Below, one piece after another: positions 20,049 to 30,039 of a stretch of 64,000 nt of DNA. This DNA is from an uncultured Peptostreptococcaceae bacterium. Lineage in GTDB: Bacteria; Bacillota; Clostridia; Peptostreptococcales; Peptostreptococcaceae. The DNA lies in assembly GCA_947072565.1 (NCBI GenBank), contig CAMTIM010000025.1, positions 1 through 64,000 on the forward strand, in the 5' to 3' direction. The notes beneath the pieces are model-generated. The model saw nothing but the letters and a program-made list of their open reading frames with translations, was not told the DNA's origin and did not search any database. The translations under genes were made by a program, and so were the position numbers. Each line of letters starts with the position of its first letter. Position 1 is the stretch's first letter.

Positions 20049-21089
20049 TTATGCTTTTATTACTTTATATCCAGCAGATTTAAGAAGTCTATTCATTATA
20101 GCTTGACCCAATCCAGTAGACTCAAATTCTTCAGAATATACTACATCTATATTCTGTTTATCCATTTGTATTAAAGTATCAAATAATTTACTTGCTACTT
20201 CTTCTAAAGTATTTCCTAAAGATAAAACTTCACAGTTATATTTATGTTTATTTTTATCTAAACACATTACTCCTGTAGTTAATCCATTTTTAGTATTTGC
20301 TTCAATCAAGTTATTAATTTTTATTATAACATTTTCTTGCCTTCCTGACACTATATAAACATCTGCATCAGGAGAATAATGAGTGTATTTCATACCAGGA
20401 GCTTTTGCTTTTTTGTTATCTTCTTTTTTAGCTAGAGATGGATCTATATCCACTTTGCCAATTACACATTCTAAATTTTCTTTTGTTATACTCCCTGGCC
20501 TTAATATCATAGGAATATCTCCTGTAAGATCTATAACCGTTGACTCTATTCCAAAATTACTATCTCCACCCAATACAATACCACTTACTCTACCATCCAT
20601 TTGTTCTTGAACATGATTAGCCTTAGTAGGAGATGGTCGTCCTGATATATTAGCTGAAGGAGCTGCTATTGGAACGCCTGATTGTTTTATTATTTGTCTT
20701 GCTATTTTATGTGAAGGCATTCTTATAGCAACTGTATCTAATCCACCACTAGTTGTTTTAGGTACTATTTCTTTTTTGTTTAAAATTATAGTTATAGGAC
20801 CTGGCCAAAACTTTTCCATTATAATTTCTGCTTTTTCATTTATGTCCTTAGCTAAATCATATACTTCTTCTTTATTATAAATATGTACTATAAGCGGATT
20901 ATCACTAGGTCTTCCTTTAGCTTCATATATTTTTTTAACTGCATTTTCATCTAGTGCATTTGCACCTAAACCATAAACTGTTTCTGTAGGAAATATAACA
21001 GTTTTTCCTTCACTTAATAGTTTAGAATGTTTTTTTAACTCTTTTAGATCTATGTTATTCACATCAATATTACTTATAATAGTTTTCAT
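20049..21089 (-). CDS. tsaC: Threonylcarbamoyl-AMP synthase (Sua5/YwlC type)
   Basis: Makes threonylcarbamoyl-AMP for the t6A modification of tRNAs that read ANN codons. The N-terminal YrdC domain (about residues 10-200) carries KRPSDNPLIVH-like AKGRPSDNPLIVH and SANISGRPSPT. The C-terminal Sua5 domain (about 230-346) is present, so this is the long form. I choose ATG 21089 (AGTAGG upstream), which gives 346 aa; an ATG seven codons earlier is possible. Confidence 0.94.
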   Translation of the reverse strand: MKTIISNIDVNNIDLKELKKHSKLLSEGKTVIFPTETVYGLGANALDENAVKKIYEAKGRPSDNPLIVHIYNKEEVYDLAKDINEKAEIIMEKFWPGPITIILNKKEIVPKTTSGGLDTVAIRMPSHKIARQIIKQSGVPIAAPSANISGRPSPTKANHVQEQMDGRVSGIVLGGDSNFGIESTVIDLTGDIPMILRPGSITKENLECVIGKVDIDPSLAKKEDNKKAKAPGMKYTHYSPDADVYIVSGRQENVIIKINNLIEANTKNGLTTGVMCLDKNKHKYNCEVLSLGNTLEEVASKLFDTLIQMDKQNIDVVYSEEFESTGLGQAIMNRLLKSAGYKVIKA

Positions 21090-21117
21090 CTTATGTTTAC
21101 CTACTTTCATTCTTAGT

Positions 21118-21798
21118 TTAGATGCAATTTACAATAATCGTTCCAACTAAAAAACCAATTATGCAATATAGGCTTCTTGATTTTGGAAATATTTCCTCTA
21201 AAACAACATACATCATTGTACCTGCTGCCATAGCTAAAAATACTCCTATTAACGAACTAAAAGTTCCTCCAAAATAAGCACCTAAAAAGCTACCTATTCC
21301 CATAGGCACACCTGCTATTATTGTAAATAAAATCACTTTTGAAATTTTCATTTTGGTTCCTACTAAACTTAATGCCATAGCTAGTCCTTCTGGTATATTG
21401 TGTATACCAATGACTATTGCAAGTGTCATTCCTAAAGACTCTGTAGACATAAAAGAAGAACCTATAGCCAATCCTTCTGGTAAATTATGAAGTAGTATAC
21501 TTATAAATATAAGATAACCAGACTTCATTTCTCTTGATACATCTAATTTAGTTTTTATGTACATAGTTAATAATACACCTAAAAAAGTGAATATTACCGT
21601 GTAAAATACTCCCATTTGTACCATAGATTCTTTCATTAAATCAAAAACAACTACAGCTAGCATTATCCCACCAGATAGTCCCATAAAAAAGTGTAGATAT
21701 TTGTCCACATTTTTTCTAAAAACTGCTGATATAACGCCTCCAACACCTGTTCCTATGACACCTGCTAAAAGACCAATTAATGTTATTCTAAGTATCAT
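21118..21798 (-). CDS. ZIP family divalent metal transporter
   Basis: A 226-aa inner-membrane protein with about eight predicted transmembrane segments. Two histidine motifs, HNLPEGLA and HNIPEGLA, are the metal-binding signatures of ZIP/ZupT transporters (zinc, possibly iron or manganese). GGGGGAAG precedes ATG 21798. It ends 7 bp before the first possible tsaC start, so the two are likely co-transcribed. I see no metal-responsive operator. Confidence 0.9.
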   Translation of the reverse strand: MILRITLIGLLAGVIGTGVGGVISAVFRKNVDKYLHFFMGLSGGIMLAVVVFDLMKESMVQMGVFYTVIFTFLGVLLTMYIKTKLDVSREMKSGYLIFISILLHNLPEGLAIGSSFMSTESLGMTLAIVIGIHNIPEGLAMALSLVGTKMKISKVILFTIIAGVPMGIGSFLGAYFGGTFSSLIGVFLAMAAGTMMYVVLEEIFPKSRSLYCIIGFLVGTIIVNCI

Positions 21799-21906
21799 AA
21801 CTTCCCCCTTTAATCATCTATATTCAATTATATACATGATTAATTTATAACATTCCCTAAAGTTTATATAATGAAGTATTTTATAGGAAAATTTCTAAAC
21901 TCTACA

Positions 21907-21933
21907 GAAAAATCCCTAATTAATAGGGATTTA
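21907..21933 (-). terminator. Intrinsic terminator overlapping the prfA stop
   Basis: AAATCCCTA (21909-21917) pairs with TAGGGATTT (21924-21932) and is followed on the minus strand by TTTT. The TAA stop of prfA lies at the base of the stem. Confidence 0.85.
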
Positions 21934-22995
21934 TATTGCTGACATCTTTTCAGTTTGATCAACAGTGATTAAAGCATCTAACATTTCGTCAAGATCTCCA
22001 TCTAAGTATGAATCTAACTTATATAATGTTAAGTTTATTCTATGATCACTTACTCTTCCTTGAGGGAAGTTGTAAGTTCTTATTCTCTCAGATCTATCAC
22101 CTGTACCAACTTGACTCTTTCTGTCAGCTGCTATATCTTTATTTTGATCTGCTAATGCTTTATCTTGAAGTCTAGCTTTTAATACTTTTAAAGCTTGCTC
22201 TTTATTTTTTAATTGAGACTTTCCATCTTGACAAGATACTACTTCACCTGTAGGTATATGAGTTATTCTAACTGCAGAGTCAGTAGTATTAACACTTTGA
22301 CCACCATTTCCTGAAGAACGGAAAACATCTATTCTTAAATCATTTGCATTTATTTCGACTTCTACATCTTGCACTTCTGGTAAAACAGCAACTGTTGCAG
22401 TTGATGTATGGATTCTTCCACCTGATTCAGTAGCAGGTATTCTTTGAACTCTATGAACTCCTGACTCATACTTAAGTCTTGAGTATGCACCTTTACCTTT
22501 TATTAGGAAAGATACCTCTTTATATCCACCAACTCCAGTATCACTAGCAGTTAATAATTCCATTTTCCATCTTCTTCTCTCAGCATATCTAGAATACATT
22601 CTAAATAAACTTCCTGCGAATAAAGCTGCTTCATCTCCACCAGCTCCACCTCTTATCTCAACTATAACGTTCTTGTCATCATTAGGATCCTTAGGTAATA
22701 ATAATATTTTAAGTTCTGCTTCTAATGGTTCTACTTTTTCTTCCATTTCAGATAGTTCCATTTTAGCTAACTCTCTTAATTCTTCGTCAGATTCTTCTTG
22801 TAGTATTTCCTTTGAATCTTTTATATTATTTAATACATCTGTATACTCTCTGTACTTCATTACTATAGGCTCTAAATCAGATTGTTCTTTCATGTATTTT
22901 TGCCAAACTTTTTGATCATTTATTATTTCTGGGTTACTTATTTTTTCATTTAAATCTCTATATTTATCCTCTAATACTTCTAATTTTTTTAGCAT
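21931..22995 (-). CDS. prfA: Peptide chain release factor 1
   Basis: Terminates translation at UAA and UAG. Length is 354 aa. The GGQ loop ([11 protein letters not shown]) contacts the peptidyl transferase centre. The anticodon-like PAT motif in [10 protein letters not shown] marks RF1 rather than RF2. GAGGTGAAA precedes ATG 22995. It lies downstream of prmC, which methylates its GGQ glutamine. Confidence 0.97.
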   Translation of the reverse strand: MLKKLEVLEDKYRDLNEKISNPEIINDQKVWQKYMKEQSDLEPIVMKYREYTDVLNNIKDSKEILQEESDEELRELAKMELSEMEEKVEPLEAELKILLLPKDPNDDKNVIVEIRGGAGGDEAALFAGSLFRMYSRYAERRRWKMELLTASDTGVGGYKEVSFLIKGKGAYSRLKYESGVHRVQRIPATESGGRIHTSTATVAVLPEVQDVEVEINANDLRIDVFRSSGNGGQSVNTTDSAVRITHIPTGEVVSCQDGKSQLKNKEQALKVLKARLQDKALADQNKDIAADRKSQVGTGDRSERIRTYNFPQGRVSDHRINLTLYKLDSYLDGDLDEMLDALITVDQTEKMSAI

Positions 22996-23039
22996 ACTTT
23001 TTCACCTCATCTATTGTATCATATCAATTTTTCATTATA

Positions 23040-23891
23040 TCATAGTTTAAACCCTATAACAACTCTATCAATGCCTTGAATATCCTTCTTAGTGTATATT
23101 TTTGTATACCCATTATTCTTCATAATATCTGAAACATCTTTAGCTTGATCATGACCAACTTCATACGCTAATATACCATCTTCTTTTAGATAAGATTTTG
23201 ATTGATCTGTTATATCTCTATAAAAATCCAATCCATCAATTCCACCTTCTAGTGCATTGTATGGTTCATAATCTTTTACTTGTGTATGTAGTGTATCCAT
23301 ATCTTTTTTAGGTATATATGGTGGGTTAGAAACTATTACATCAAATTTAATATTTTTATCTTTAATTGAACTAAATAAATCTGATTTAATAAACTCTATT
23401 TTATTATCAACGTCATTATTCATTGCATTTTTTTTACCAACTTCTAATGGTATATCAGATATATCCAAAGATTTAATAGTAGATTTTTCTATATATTTTG
23501 CTAAGCTCACAGTTATTGCTCCTGATCCTGTTCCTATATCTAGTATTTCTACTTCATCTTTATTTTTACAAAGTTCTATTATTTCTTCTACTAAAACTTC
23601 GGTATCTGGTCTTGGAATAAGGACTCCTTCCTTTACAAAAAAGTCTAATCCCATAAATTCTCTATTTCCAACTATATAAGCAACTGGCATCCCATTGATT
23701 CTATCTTTTATCATAGATAAAAATAAATTGTATTCATCATCACTCAATTCTTTATTTAAATTAATATGAATATAAATCCTATCTACATCACCAAGAGACT
23801 TTTGAAGAATAAGTTCTACATCTAGTCTTGGAGTATCACTTATTTCTTTAAGTTCTTCTGAGTATTTTATAATTATATCTTTTATCGTCAT
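23040..23891 (-). CDS. prmC: Release factor glutamine methyltransferase
   Basis: SAM-dependent N5-methylation of the GGQ glutamine of release factors. Length is 283 aa: an N-terminal helical domain (about 1-80) and a Rossmann methyltransferase with ILDIGTGSGAITVSLA and the substrate-binding VSNPPYIP. It lies 16 bp after the DUF1385 gene, in the same operon as its substrate prfA. Confidence 0.96.
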   Translation of the reverse strand: MTIKDIIIKYSEELKEISDTPRLDVELILQKSLGDVDRIYIHINLNKELSDDEYNLFLSMIKDRINGMPVAYIVGNREFMGLDFFVKEGVLIPRPDTEVLVEEIIELCKNKDEVEILDIGTGSGAITVSLAKYIEKSTIKSLDISDIPLEVGKKNAMNNDVDNKIEFIKSDLFSSIKDKNIKFDVIVSNPPYIPKKDMDTLHTQVKDYEPYNALEGGIDGLDFYRDITDQSKSYLKEDGILAYEVGHDQAKDVSDIMKNNGYTKIYTKKDIQGIDRVVIGFKL

Positions 23892-23907
23892 ATTATCTCC
23901 TCTATTG

Positions 23908-24807
23908 TTAATCTACTACTGCTTTTAATGCCGCTATTGCTACTTCTAATTGTTTATCATCTGGTTCTTTTGTTGTGAATTTTTGTAACATCATACCTGG
24001 ATATGCTACAATTTTAGTTATTTTATTGTTATATTTCCCAAGAAATCTTATTATTTCGTAAGATATTCCCGCAACTATAGGTATACATACTATTCTCATT
24101 ACTATCCTTATAATAGGATTTGGCCAACCAAAGAAAGAAAATAATATTATAGATGTAAACATAACTATAAACAAGAAATTAGTTCCACATCTTGGGTGAA
24201 GTCTAGTAAACTTTCTTGCATGTTCTACTGTAAGCTCTTCTCCACTTTCATAGCAATGTATACTTTTGTGTTCCGCACCATGGTATTGGAATACTCTTTC
24301 TATATCTTTACTCTTTGATATCAATACTATATACAAAAATAGAATACAAATTCTAATTACACCTTCTATTAGATTTAGTAACACGTCGCTATTCACTAAT
24401 TTCGAAAATATACCTCCTACGGTTGTTGGAAATATTATAAATAATCCAGCTGATAATACAAATGCTATTAACATCGATATAGCTATCATTGCATCATTTG
24501 CTTTATCCTTAAATATTTTTTTTATAAATTTATCAAAAGCATCTTCTTCGTTTTCATCTTCATCTAAAAAAAACTCCGATGAGAAATTCAAACTCTTAAT
24601 TCCTTCTATCATTGTTTCAATTAATACAAACGACCCTCTTAGAAAAGGAATTTTATCTATATTCTTCTCATTTATCCAACTTTTTATTTTATTTTTTTTT
24701 ACAACTATTTCTCCATCACTTTTTCTTACAGCAATTGCTCTTTTATTTTTAGATTGCATCATAACACCTTCAATTACAGCTTGACCACCTACAGATTGTT
24801 TCTTCAT
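23908..24807 (-). CDS. DUF1385 membrane protein (YqhQ family)
   Basis: A 299-aa membrane protein. It starts with the DUF1385 hallmark VGGQAVIEGVMMQSKN and has further conserved blocks with several transmembrane helices (about 108-130, 145-162, 205-250). Another conserved stretch is YHGAEHKSIHCYE. The function is unknown; the His/Cys-rich blocks hint at metal binding. It is widespread in Firmicutes and often next to prmC-prfA and rpmE, as here. AGAGGTGAG precedes ATG 24807. Confidence 0.9.
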   Translation of the reverse strand: MKKQSVGGQAVIEGVMMQSKNKRAIAVRKSDGEIVVKKNKIKSWINEKNIDKIPFLRGSFVLIETMIEGIKSLNFSSEFFLDEDENEEDAFDKFIKKIFKDKANDAMIAISMLIAFVLSAGLFIIFPTTVGGIFSKLVNSDVLLNLIEGVIRICILFLYIVLISKSKDIERVFQYHGAEHKSIHCYESGEELTVEHARKFTRLHPRCGTNFLFIVMFTSIILFSFFGWPNPIIRIVMRIVCIPIVAGISYEIIRFLGKYNNKITKIVAYPGMMLQKFTTKEPDDKQLEVAIAALKAVVD

Positions 24808-24861
24808 GCACTCACCTCTTTAAATTCAAACTTTTACTATCTATATTTTATTATAATACAA

Positions 24862-24892
24862 AAACACCCCTTAAAGTAAAACTTTAAAGGGT
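24862..24892 (-). terminator. Intrinsic terminator after tdk
   Basis: On the minus strand CCCTTTAAAGT pairs with ACTTTAAGGGG, with one mismatch and a TTTT loop, and a TGTTTTTG tract follows. Confidence 0.75.
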
Positions 24893-24910
24893 AGGTTGAT
24901 TATATTCAAA

Positions 24911-25495
24911 TTATTTTTTATCTTTATATACAACGTGACATTTTCTGCATCTAGCTTCATAGCTTTCTACTGCCCCTACTTGTATTATAGGATCATCATA
25001 TCTTGCTGGCTCTCCATTAATTAATCTTTGTGATCTATTTGCTGGTTGACCACATACAGAACATATAGCTTGTATTTTATCAACAAATTCCGCAACAGCT
25101 AAAAGATTTGGTGTTGGACCAAAAGGCTCTCCTTTAAAATCCATATCTAACCCTGCAGCTATTACTCTTATTCCTTTGTCAGCTAAATCCATAGCTATTT
25201 CCACGATTTCTTCATCAAAGAATTGAACTTCATCTATACCTACAACTTGCGTCTTACTATCTATAAAATTATATATCTCTTTTGCACTATTAATAGGTAT
25301 GGCATTAACGCTGTCTCCACTATGAGAAACAACATCTTCTACACTATATCTATTATCTATTTTAGGCTTAAATACAACAATATTTTGCTTTGCTATTCTA
25401 GCTCTTTTTATTCTTCTTATTAGTTCCTCACTCTTACCACTATACATCGGTCCTATTACAACTTCTATGTATCCGTGATTGACCGGTCTATACAT
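24911..25495 (-). CDS. tdk: Thymidine kinase (type II)
   Basis: Phosphorylates thymidine to dTMP in nucleotide salvage. Length is 194 aa. The P-loop [14 protein letters not shown], Walker B region VGIDEVQFF and the structural zinc site [19 protein letters not shown] are all present. GGGGGTAA precedes ATG 25495. The rho-rpmE-tdk-prfA/prmC order is the B. subtilis one. Confidence 0.97.
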   Translation of the reverse strand: MYRPVNHGYIEVVIGPMYSGKSEELIRRIKRARIAKQNIVVFKPKIDNRYSVEDVVSHSGDSVNAIPINSAKEIYNFIDSKTQVVGIDEVQFFDEEIVEIAMDLADKGIRVIAAGLDMDFKGEPFGPTPNLLAVAEFVDKIQAICSVCGQPANRSQRLINGEPARYDDPIIQVGAVESYEARCRKCHVVYKDKK

Positions 25496-25571
25496 GATTA
25501 TTACCCCCTACTACTTAAAAATTTCTACATTTATGTCAATTTAATTAATTTCATCATGATTTATTTCATTA

Positions 25572-25597
25572 AAATAGGAGTTGGCTGCCCAACTCCA
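25572..25597 (-). terminator. Intrinsic terminator after rpmE
   Basis: GGAGTTGG (25577-25584) pairs with CCAACTCC (25589-25596) across a 4-nt loop and is followed on the minus strand by TATTTTAA. Confidence 0.85.
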
Positions 25598-25610
25598 CAT
25601 TTTATAAAGA

Positions 25611-25811
25611 TTAGTCTATTTTGAATCTCTTCTTGAACTTGTCTATTCTTCCACCAGCTTCTATATTCTTTTGCTTTCCAGTATAGAAAGGATGGCATTC
25701 AGAACATATTTCTATTTTTATCTCGTCCTTAACAGAACCAGCTTGGAATGTGTTTCCACAAGCACAACGTACTTCTACAGCTTCGTATTTTGGTTGTATA
25801 TCCTTTTGCAT
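25611..25811 (-). CDS. rpmE: 50S ribosomal protein L31 (zinc-binding form)
   Basis: A 66-aa large-subunit ribosomal protein. The zinc ligands are intact: Cys residues in VRCACGNTF and CSECHPF, so this is the zinc-containing (C+) form. ATG 25811 is preceded by AGAGGTGA; a GTG three codons earlier lies within that site. It has its own strong promoter and terminator. Confidence 0.96.
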   Translation of the reverse strand: MQKDIQPKYEAVEVRCACGNTFQAGSVKDEIKIEICSECHPFYTGKQKNIEAGGRIDKFKKRFKID

Positions 25812-25882
25812 TCTATTCACCTCTTCTCTTTATTTTATAAATTAATTATATTAATTTTTCATTTTGCATTATCAACTACACC

Positions 25883-25911
25883 ATTATAACATAAGTTTTT
25901 TATCGGTACAA
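25883..25911 (-). promoter_or_regulatory. Sigma-A-type promoter of rpmE
   Basis: On the minus strand -35 TTGTAC (25906-25911), a 17-bp gap and -10 TATAAT (25883-25888) with an upstream TGT that makes an extended -10. It lies between rho and rpmE, giving a leader of about 65 nt. Confidence 0.75.
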
Positions 25912-25928
25912 GCAGTTTTTCTATTACT

Positions 25929-27488
25929 TTAAAGTGCTTTTATTGATTTTATGAATTCATCATTATTTCTAGTTCTCTTAAGTAATTCGATTACTTTATC
26001 TGTAACTTCTAGTACTGAATTATTACTCATTTCTCTTCTTAATCTCCAAAGAGCAGTCTTTTCTTCATCAGTAAGTAATAAGTCTTCTCTTCTAGTTCCA
26101 GACTTGTATATGTCTACTGCAGGGAATATTCTTTTTTCTGCTAATTTTCTATCTAAGTTTAATTCCATGTTACCTGTACCTTTAAATTCTTCAAAAATTA
26201 CATCATCCATTCTAGAACCAGTTTCTACTAATCCAGTAGCTAGTATCGTAAGTGAACCGCCACCTCTTATGTTTCTTGCTGCTCCAAAGAATTTCTTAGG
26301 GCCATGAAGTGCTCCTGGATCAAGACCTCCTGATAAAGTTCTACCAGTTGGAGATATAGTTAAATTGTAAGCTCTTGCAAGCCTTGTTATACTATCTAGT
26401 AATATAACAACATCTTTACCATGTTCAACTAATCTTTGAGCTCTGTTTAAAACCATTTCTGCTACTTTAACATGGTGACTTGATACTTGGTCAAATGTTG
26501 AATATATAACATCTCCATTTATTGATTCTCTCATATCTGTAACTTCTTCTGGTCTTTCGTCTATAAGAAGTACTATTAACTCAACATCAGGATGATTTTT
26601 AGCTATACTGTTTGCAACATTTTTAAGAAGACTTGTTTTACCTGCCTTAGGAGGCGCAACTATTAATCCCCTTTGACCTTTACCTATAGGAGATACTAAA
26701 TCTATAAGTCTTGTAGCTATATCATTTTGACTTCTTTCTAATGTCAATCTTTCTTCCGGATAAATTGGTGTTAATAATTCAAATGCTTTCCTTTGTATTG
26801 CAGTTTCTGGATTTTCATCATTTACCTTTTGAACATATAAAAGAGCTCTAAACTTCTCCCCTGTTTTAGGATGTCTAGTTATACCTTTTATTTTATCACC
26901 TGTCTTCATATTAAATCTTCTTATTTGAGACGGAGATACATATACATCATTTTCTGTTGATAAATAATTTGAACCTCTTAAGAAACCAAATCCATCAGGT
27001 AAAATTTCAAGAACCCCCATTACCTCATCTTCTTTAGATGTATTAAACTCATCTACTATCTTAGATTCATCTACAGGTTTTGGAGCATAATACGGTTTAT
27101 TGTTTCTTCCATTAGAAGTATTATTAAAAGTTCTGTTTTCGCCAGTTTTAACGTATTTGTTTTCAGTAGTTCTTGAATTATTTTGATTTTCATTTTCTTT
27201 TTTTTCATAAGGTTTTACATAAGTCTTATTCTCTGGTTTTTTATCTAATTGTTTATATTGTGCAACTTTATTCTGTGAAATAATAACATTTTGTTCTTTA
27301 ACTTCTTCTCTTTTGCTAGTTTTCTCTTTTTCTATGTGATTATTCTTAGAATTTTCATTAATAATTTCAATTAGTTCACTTTTTTTATATTTAGTTATAG
27401 ATTTTATACCTAACTCTTTAGCTATCTCTTTTAATTGTGGCAATGTTTTGCTACTTAATTCATTCAATGTTTTCTCATTTAAATTCAA
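25929..27488 (-). CDS. rho: Transcription termination factor Rho
   Basis: A hexameric RNA helicase that ends transcription. Length is 519 aa, longer than the roughly 420 of E. coli Rho. An N-terminal Rho_N SAP-like domain (about 5-45) is followed by an Asn/Lys/Glu-rich low-complexity insertion (about 46-145), then the cold-shock-like RNA domain ([10 protein letters not shown]) and the ATPase (Walker [13 protein letters not shown] loop and arginine finger region). It starts at TTG 27488 after GAGGAGGA. Similar insertions in clostridial Rho have been linked to prion-like behaviour in at least one species; here that is inference. Confidence 0.96.
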   Translation of the reverse strand: MNLNEKTLNELSSKTLPQLKEIAKELGIKSITKYKKSELIEIINENSKNNHIEKEKTSKREEVKEQNVIISQNKVAQYKQLDKKPENKTYVKPYEKKENENQNNSRTTENKYVKTGENRTFNNTSNGRNNKPYYAPKPVDESKIVDEFNTSKEDEVMGVLEILPDGFGFLRGSNYLSTENDVYVSPSQIRRFNMKTGDKIKGITRHPKTGEKFRALLYVQKVNDENPETAIQRKAFELLTPIYPEERLTLERSQNDIATRLIDLVSPIGKGQRGLIVAPPKAGKTSLLKNVANSIAKNHPDVELIVLLIDERPEEVTDMRESINGDVIYSTFDQVSSHHVKVAEMVLNRAQRLVEHGKDVVILLDSITRLARAYNLTISPTGRTLSGGLDPGALHGPKKFFGAARNIRGGGSLTILATGLVETGSRMDDVIFEEFKGTGNMELNLDRKLAEKRIFPAVDIYKSGTRREDLLLTDEEKTALWRLRREMSNNSVLEVTDKVIELLKRTRNNDEFIKSIKAL

Positions 27489-27590
27489 AAAAAATCCTCC
27501 TCATCTATATATTATTTATATAAATTTCATTTATTATTTTAGGGAATTAAAGGTGTGAAAAAGAAAAGTTTTACTTTGCAATTAATTCTA

Positions 27591-27620
27591 ATAATATCAT
27601 TTCTACTGCACTACGGTCAA
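27591..27620 (-). promoter_or_regulatory. Probable promoter of rho
   Basis: On the minus strand -35 TTGACC (27615-27620), an 18-bp gap and -10 TATTAT (27591-27596). Each box matches the consensus in 5 of 6 bases. Confidence 0.6.
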
Positions 27621-27746
27621 CAAATAAAAAAAGTAAACTATATATAAATAGAACATTAACTTTTATATAATATATATTATACATTTTTCACTTATTTTAA
27701 ACTTAATTCTCTATTTTTTGTATAAAATTATAATTAAATCTATATG

Positions 27747-27793
27747 CAAAAAAACTATAAATCTAATCTTAAAGATCAGATTTATAGTTTTTT
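27747..27793 (-). terminator. Intrinsic terminator after glpX
   Basis: AAAAAACTATAAATCT (27749-27764) and AGATTTATAGTTTTTT (27778-27793) form a 16-bp stem, 10 bp downstream of the glpX stop codon, at the left end of the gap. On the minus strand a U-rich arm ends the stem. Its position suits glpX, which reads leftwards into it. Confidence 0.88.
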
Positions 27794-27802
27794 AATTTAA
27801 AT

Positions 27803-28804
27803 TTATTCCATATTATATTTTTTCATTAATTCTACTAATATATCACTTTTATCTAAATTGTGTATAGCATCAACAAATCTTATTGTTCCTGTTTTTGCTC
27901 TCATTACTACTGATTGAGTTTTAGCTCTATCATTTCCTACTGGTATTACTCCTTTTAATAAATCACCTTCTGTTATACCTGTTGCAGCAAAGAATAATTC
28001 ATCCCCTTTTGCTAAGTCATCTATGCTTAAAACTTTTTTTATATCTTCATCTGAGAATCCCATCTCATGACATCTTATTCTTTCTTGTTCACTTAATGGA
28101 TATATTTGTGCTTGCATATCTCCGCCCATGCACTTTATTGCCGCTGCAGTTATTACACCTTCAGGGCCTCCACCTATTCCCATAAGCATATCTATTCCTG
28201 TTTCTTCAAAACAAGTTGCTATACCTGTTGCTACATCACCATCACCAAACATTTTTATTCTAGCCCCTAATTTTCTAGCAGCTTCAACTATATCATCGTG
28301 TCTTTCTCTGTCTTGAACTGTTATAGTCATTTGAGTAGTTTTCTTTCCTAACGCCTTTGCTACATTTACTATATTTTCTTCATGAGTTTTATTTAAATCT
28401 ATACTTCCCTTAGCTTTAGGTCCTACTACTATCTTTTTCATGTATGTATCTGGTGCATTTAACAAACTACCTTTTGATCCCATTGCTATTACCGATATCG
28501 CATTAGGAAGTCCCTTTGCTATTAATGTAGTTCCATCTAATGGATCTACTGCTATATCAACTTCCATACTTCCTTTTGTATTCATACCTACTTTTTCACC
28601 GATATATAACATAGGAGCTTCGTCTAATTCTCCCTCTCCTATAACTACTTCCCCACTTATCTTAATTGATTCAAAAGCTCTTCTCATAGCCTCAACTGCT
28701 GCTCCATCAGCACCATTTTTATCGCCTTTTCCCATAAATTGTGATGATACTAATGCCGCTGCTTCCGTTACCCTAACAAGTTCTAATGCCAAATTTCTAT
28801 CCAT
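27803..28804 (-). CDS. glpX: Fructose-1,6-bisphosphatase, class II
   Basis: Hydrolyses fructose 1,6-bisphosphate in gluconeogenesis. Length is 333 aa. The metal and phosphate motif VDPLDGTTLIAKG, the GEGELDEAPMLYIGE region and GGGPEGVITAAAIKC are typical of GlpX. TAAGGAGATGG precedes ATG 28804. It lies upstream of rho as in B. subtilis. Confidence 0.96.
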   Translation of the reverse strand: MDRNLALELVRVTEAAALVSSQFMGKGDKNGADGAAVEAMRRAFESIKISGEVVIGEGELDEAPMLYIGEKVGMNTKGSMEVDIAVDPLDGTTLIAKGLPNAISVIAMGSKGSLLNAPDTYMKKIVVGPKAKGSIDLNKTHEENIVNVAKALGKKTTQMTITVQDRERHDDIVEAARKLGARIKMFGDGDVATGIATCFEETGIDMLMGIGGGPEGVITAAAIKCMGGDMQAQIYPLSEQERIRCHEMGFSDEDIKKVLSIDDLAKGDELFFAATGITEGDLLKGVIPVGNDRAKTQSVVMRAKTGTIRFVDAIHNLDKSDILVELMKKYNME

Positions 28805-28951
28805 AATATATCCATCTCCTTAGTTAGTCTTATTAATGAAAATTATATATTATATTTGTTAATTAGTAAACATATATATGTATATTTATTAATTAGTGTA
28901 TTACATTAGTTTATTTTAACCATATAGTATGATTATATATTTTATTAAGCA

Positions 28952-28982
28952 TAAAAAAACTAGTCTTTATTAAAAGACTAGC
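28952..28982 (-). terminator. Intrinsic terminator after the small membrane protein gene
   Basis: CTAGTCTTT (28960-28968) pairs with AAAGACTAG (28973-28981) and is followed on the minus strand by TTTTTTT. It begins a few bases after the TAA of the 37-aa gene. Confidence 0.88.
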
Positions 28983-28988
28983 TTTAAT

Positions 28989-29102
28989 TTACAATATAGC
29001 TGCTAACATACCAAACAATGTTGTCATACTTGTAATTACAAGAACTACTACTATTGATATAGCTATAATTTTGTTTTTCTTCTTTTGTTTTACATTTGAC
29101 AT
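28989..29102 (-). CDS. 37-aa single-span membrane protein
   Basis: A very short gene starting at ATG 29102 with GAGGTGAT directly upstream. The protein begins MSNVKQKKKNKIIAIS: a basic N-terminus, then one hydrophobic helix (about residues 12-37) running to the C-terminus. It follows galU by 25 bp and ends before a strong terminator, so it is probably the last gene of the galU transcript. The layout recalls the tiny DUF4044-type membrane proteins of Firmicutes, but I cannot confirm that. Function unknown. Confidence 0.75.
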   Translation of the reverse strand: MSNVKQKKKNKIIAISIVVVLVITSMTTLFGMLAAIL

Positions 29103-29127
29103 TTATATCACCTCAAAAAATTTTCTT

Positions 29128-30012
29128 TTATTTATCATCGTATTTATTACAAACTTGCTTCAAATAGCCTATAAATTGATCTTTAAGCTCAGGTTTTTTA
29201 AGAGCAAAATCTATAGTAGCTTCTAAAAACCCTAACTTATCTCCAACATCATATCTTCTTCCTTCAAAGTTATATGCATACATTGCTTCTTTTTTAGATA
29301 GGACCTTTAGTGCATCTGTAAGTTGAACTTCTCCACCTTTACCTGCTGGTAAGTCTTCTAATATTTCAAATATCTCAGGTGTTATTATATATCTTCCAAG
29401 TATAGCTATATTTGATGGAGATTTTCCTGGTTCTGGTTTTTCAACCAAATCTTTTACCTTATATACTCTATCCTCTATATGCTTAGCAGATATTATACCA
29501 TACTTATCAGTATCTTTTATATCTACTTTTTGTACTCCTAGTATTGTAGTTCTATATTCATCATAAGCTTGCATAAGTTGTTTTAAACATGGTACATCAT
29601 TGTCTACTATGTCATCCCCAAGCATTACAGCAAATGGTTCATCTCCTATAAAGTGCCTTGCACAGTAAATTGCATCACCTAGTCCTCTAGGCTCTTTTTG
29701 TCTTATATAATGTATGTTTATCATATTAGATATACCTTGAACTATATCTAATAATTCTTTTTTTCCTTTTTGCTCTAACTCTAATTCTAACTCTACTGAT
29801 TTATCAAAATGGTCTTCAATAGATTTTTTATTTCTACCAGTGATTATAAGTATCTCTTCTATACCTGATGCTACAGCCTCTTCTATTATATATTGTAGCG
29901 TTGGTTTATCTACTATTGGTAACATCTCTTTAGGCTGTGCCTTTGTAGCTGGTAAAAATCTAGTACCCAAACCTGCAGCAGGTATTACAGCTTTTCTCAC
30001 TTTTTTTTGCAT
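29128..30012 (-). CDS. galU: UTP-glucose-1-phosphate uridylyltransferase
   Basis: Makes UDP-glucose from UTP and glucose 1-phosphate for glycan and glycolipid synthesis. Length is 294 aa. The nucleotide-binding N-terminus AAGLGTRFLPATKAQPKEML, the catalytic MLGDDIVDN and VEKPEPG are typical. GGAGGAAT precedes ATG 30012. It is followed by a 37-aa membrane protein gene on the same transcript. Confidence 0.96.
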   Translation of the reverse strand: MQKKVRKAVIPAAGLGTRFLPATKAQPKEMLPIVDKPTLQYIIEEAVASGIEEILIITGRNKKSIEDHFDKSVELELELEQKGKKELLDIVQGISNMINIHYIRQKEPRGLGDAIYCARHFIGDEPFAVMLGDDIVDNDVPCLKQLMQAYDEYRTTILGVQKVDIKDTDKYGIISAKHIEDRVYKVKDLVEKPEPGKSPSNIAILGRYIITPEIFEILEDLPAGKGGEVQLTDALKVLSKKEAMYAYNFEGRRYDVGDKLGFLEATIDFALKKPELKDQFIGYLKQVCNKYDDK

Positions 30013-30039
30013 AAAGTTATTCCTCCACTATATTTTACA

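Larger units (their letters stand above)
27489..27802. other. Rho leader and glpX terminator region (gene-free)
   Basis: A gap of 314 bp. It contains the glpX-side terminator (27747-27793) and, on the minus strand, a good rho promoter at 27591-27620. The rho leader would be about 95 nt. No credible small gene was seen; a 9-codon frame near 27570 has no ribosome binding site. Confidence 0.6.

Noticed and set aside
24266-24784. 172-codon open frame on the plus strand
   Set aside because: Antisense to the DUF1385 gene, with no ribosome binding site; the protein is Ser/Ile/Asn-rich as expected for a shadow frame in AT-rich DNA.
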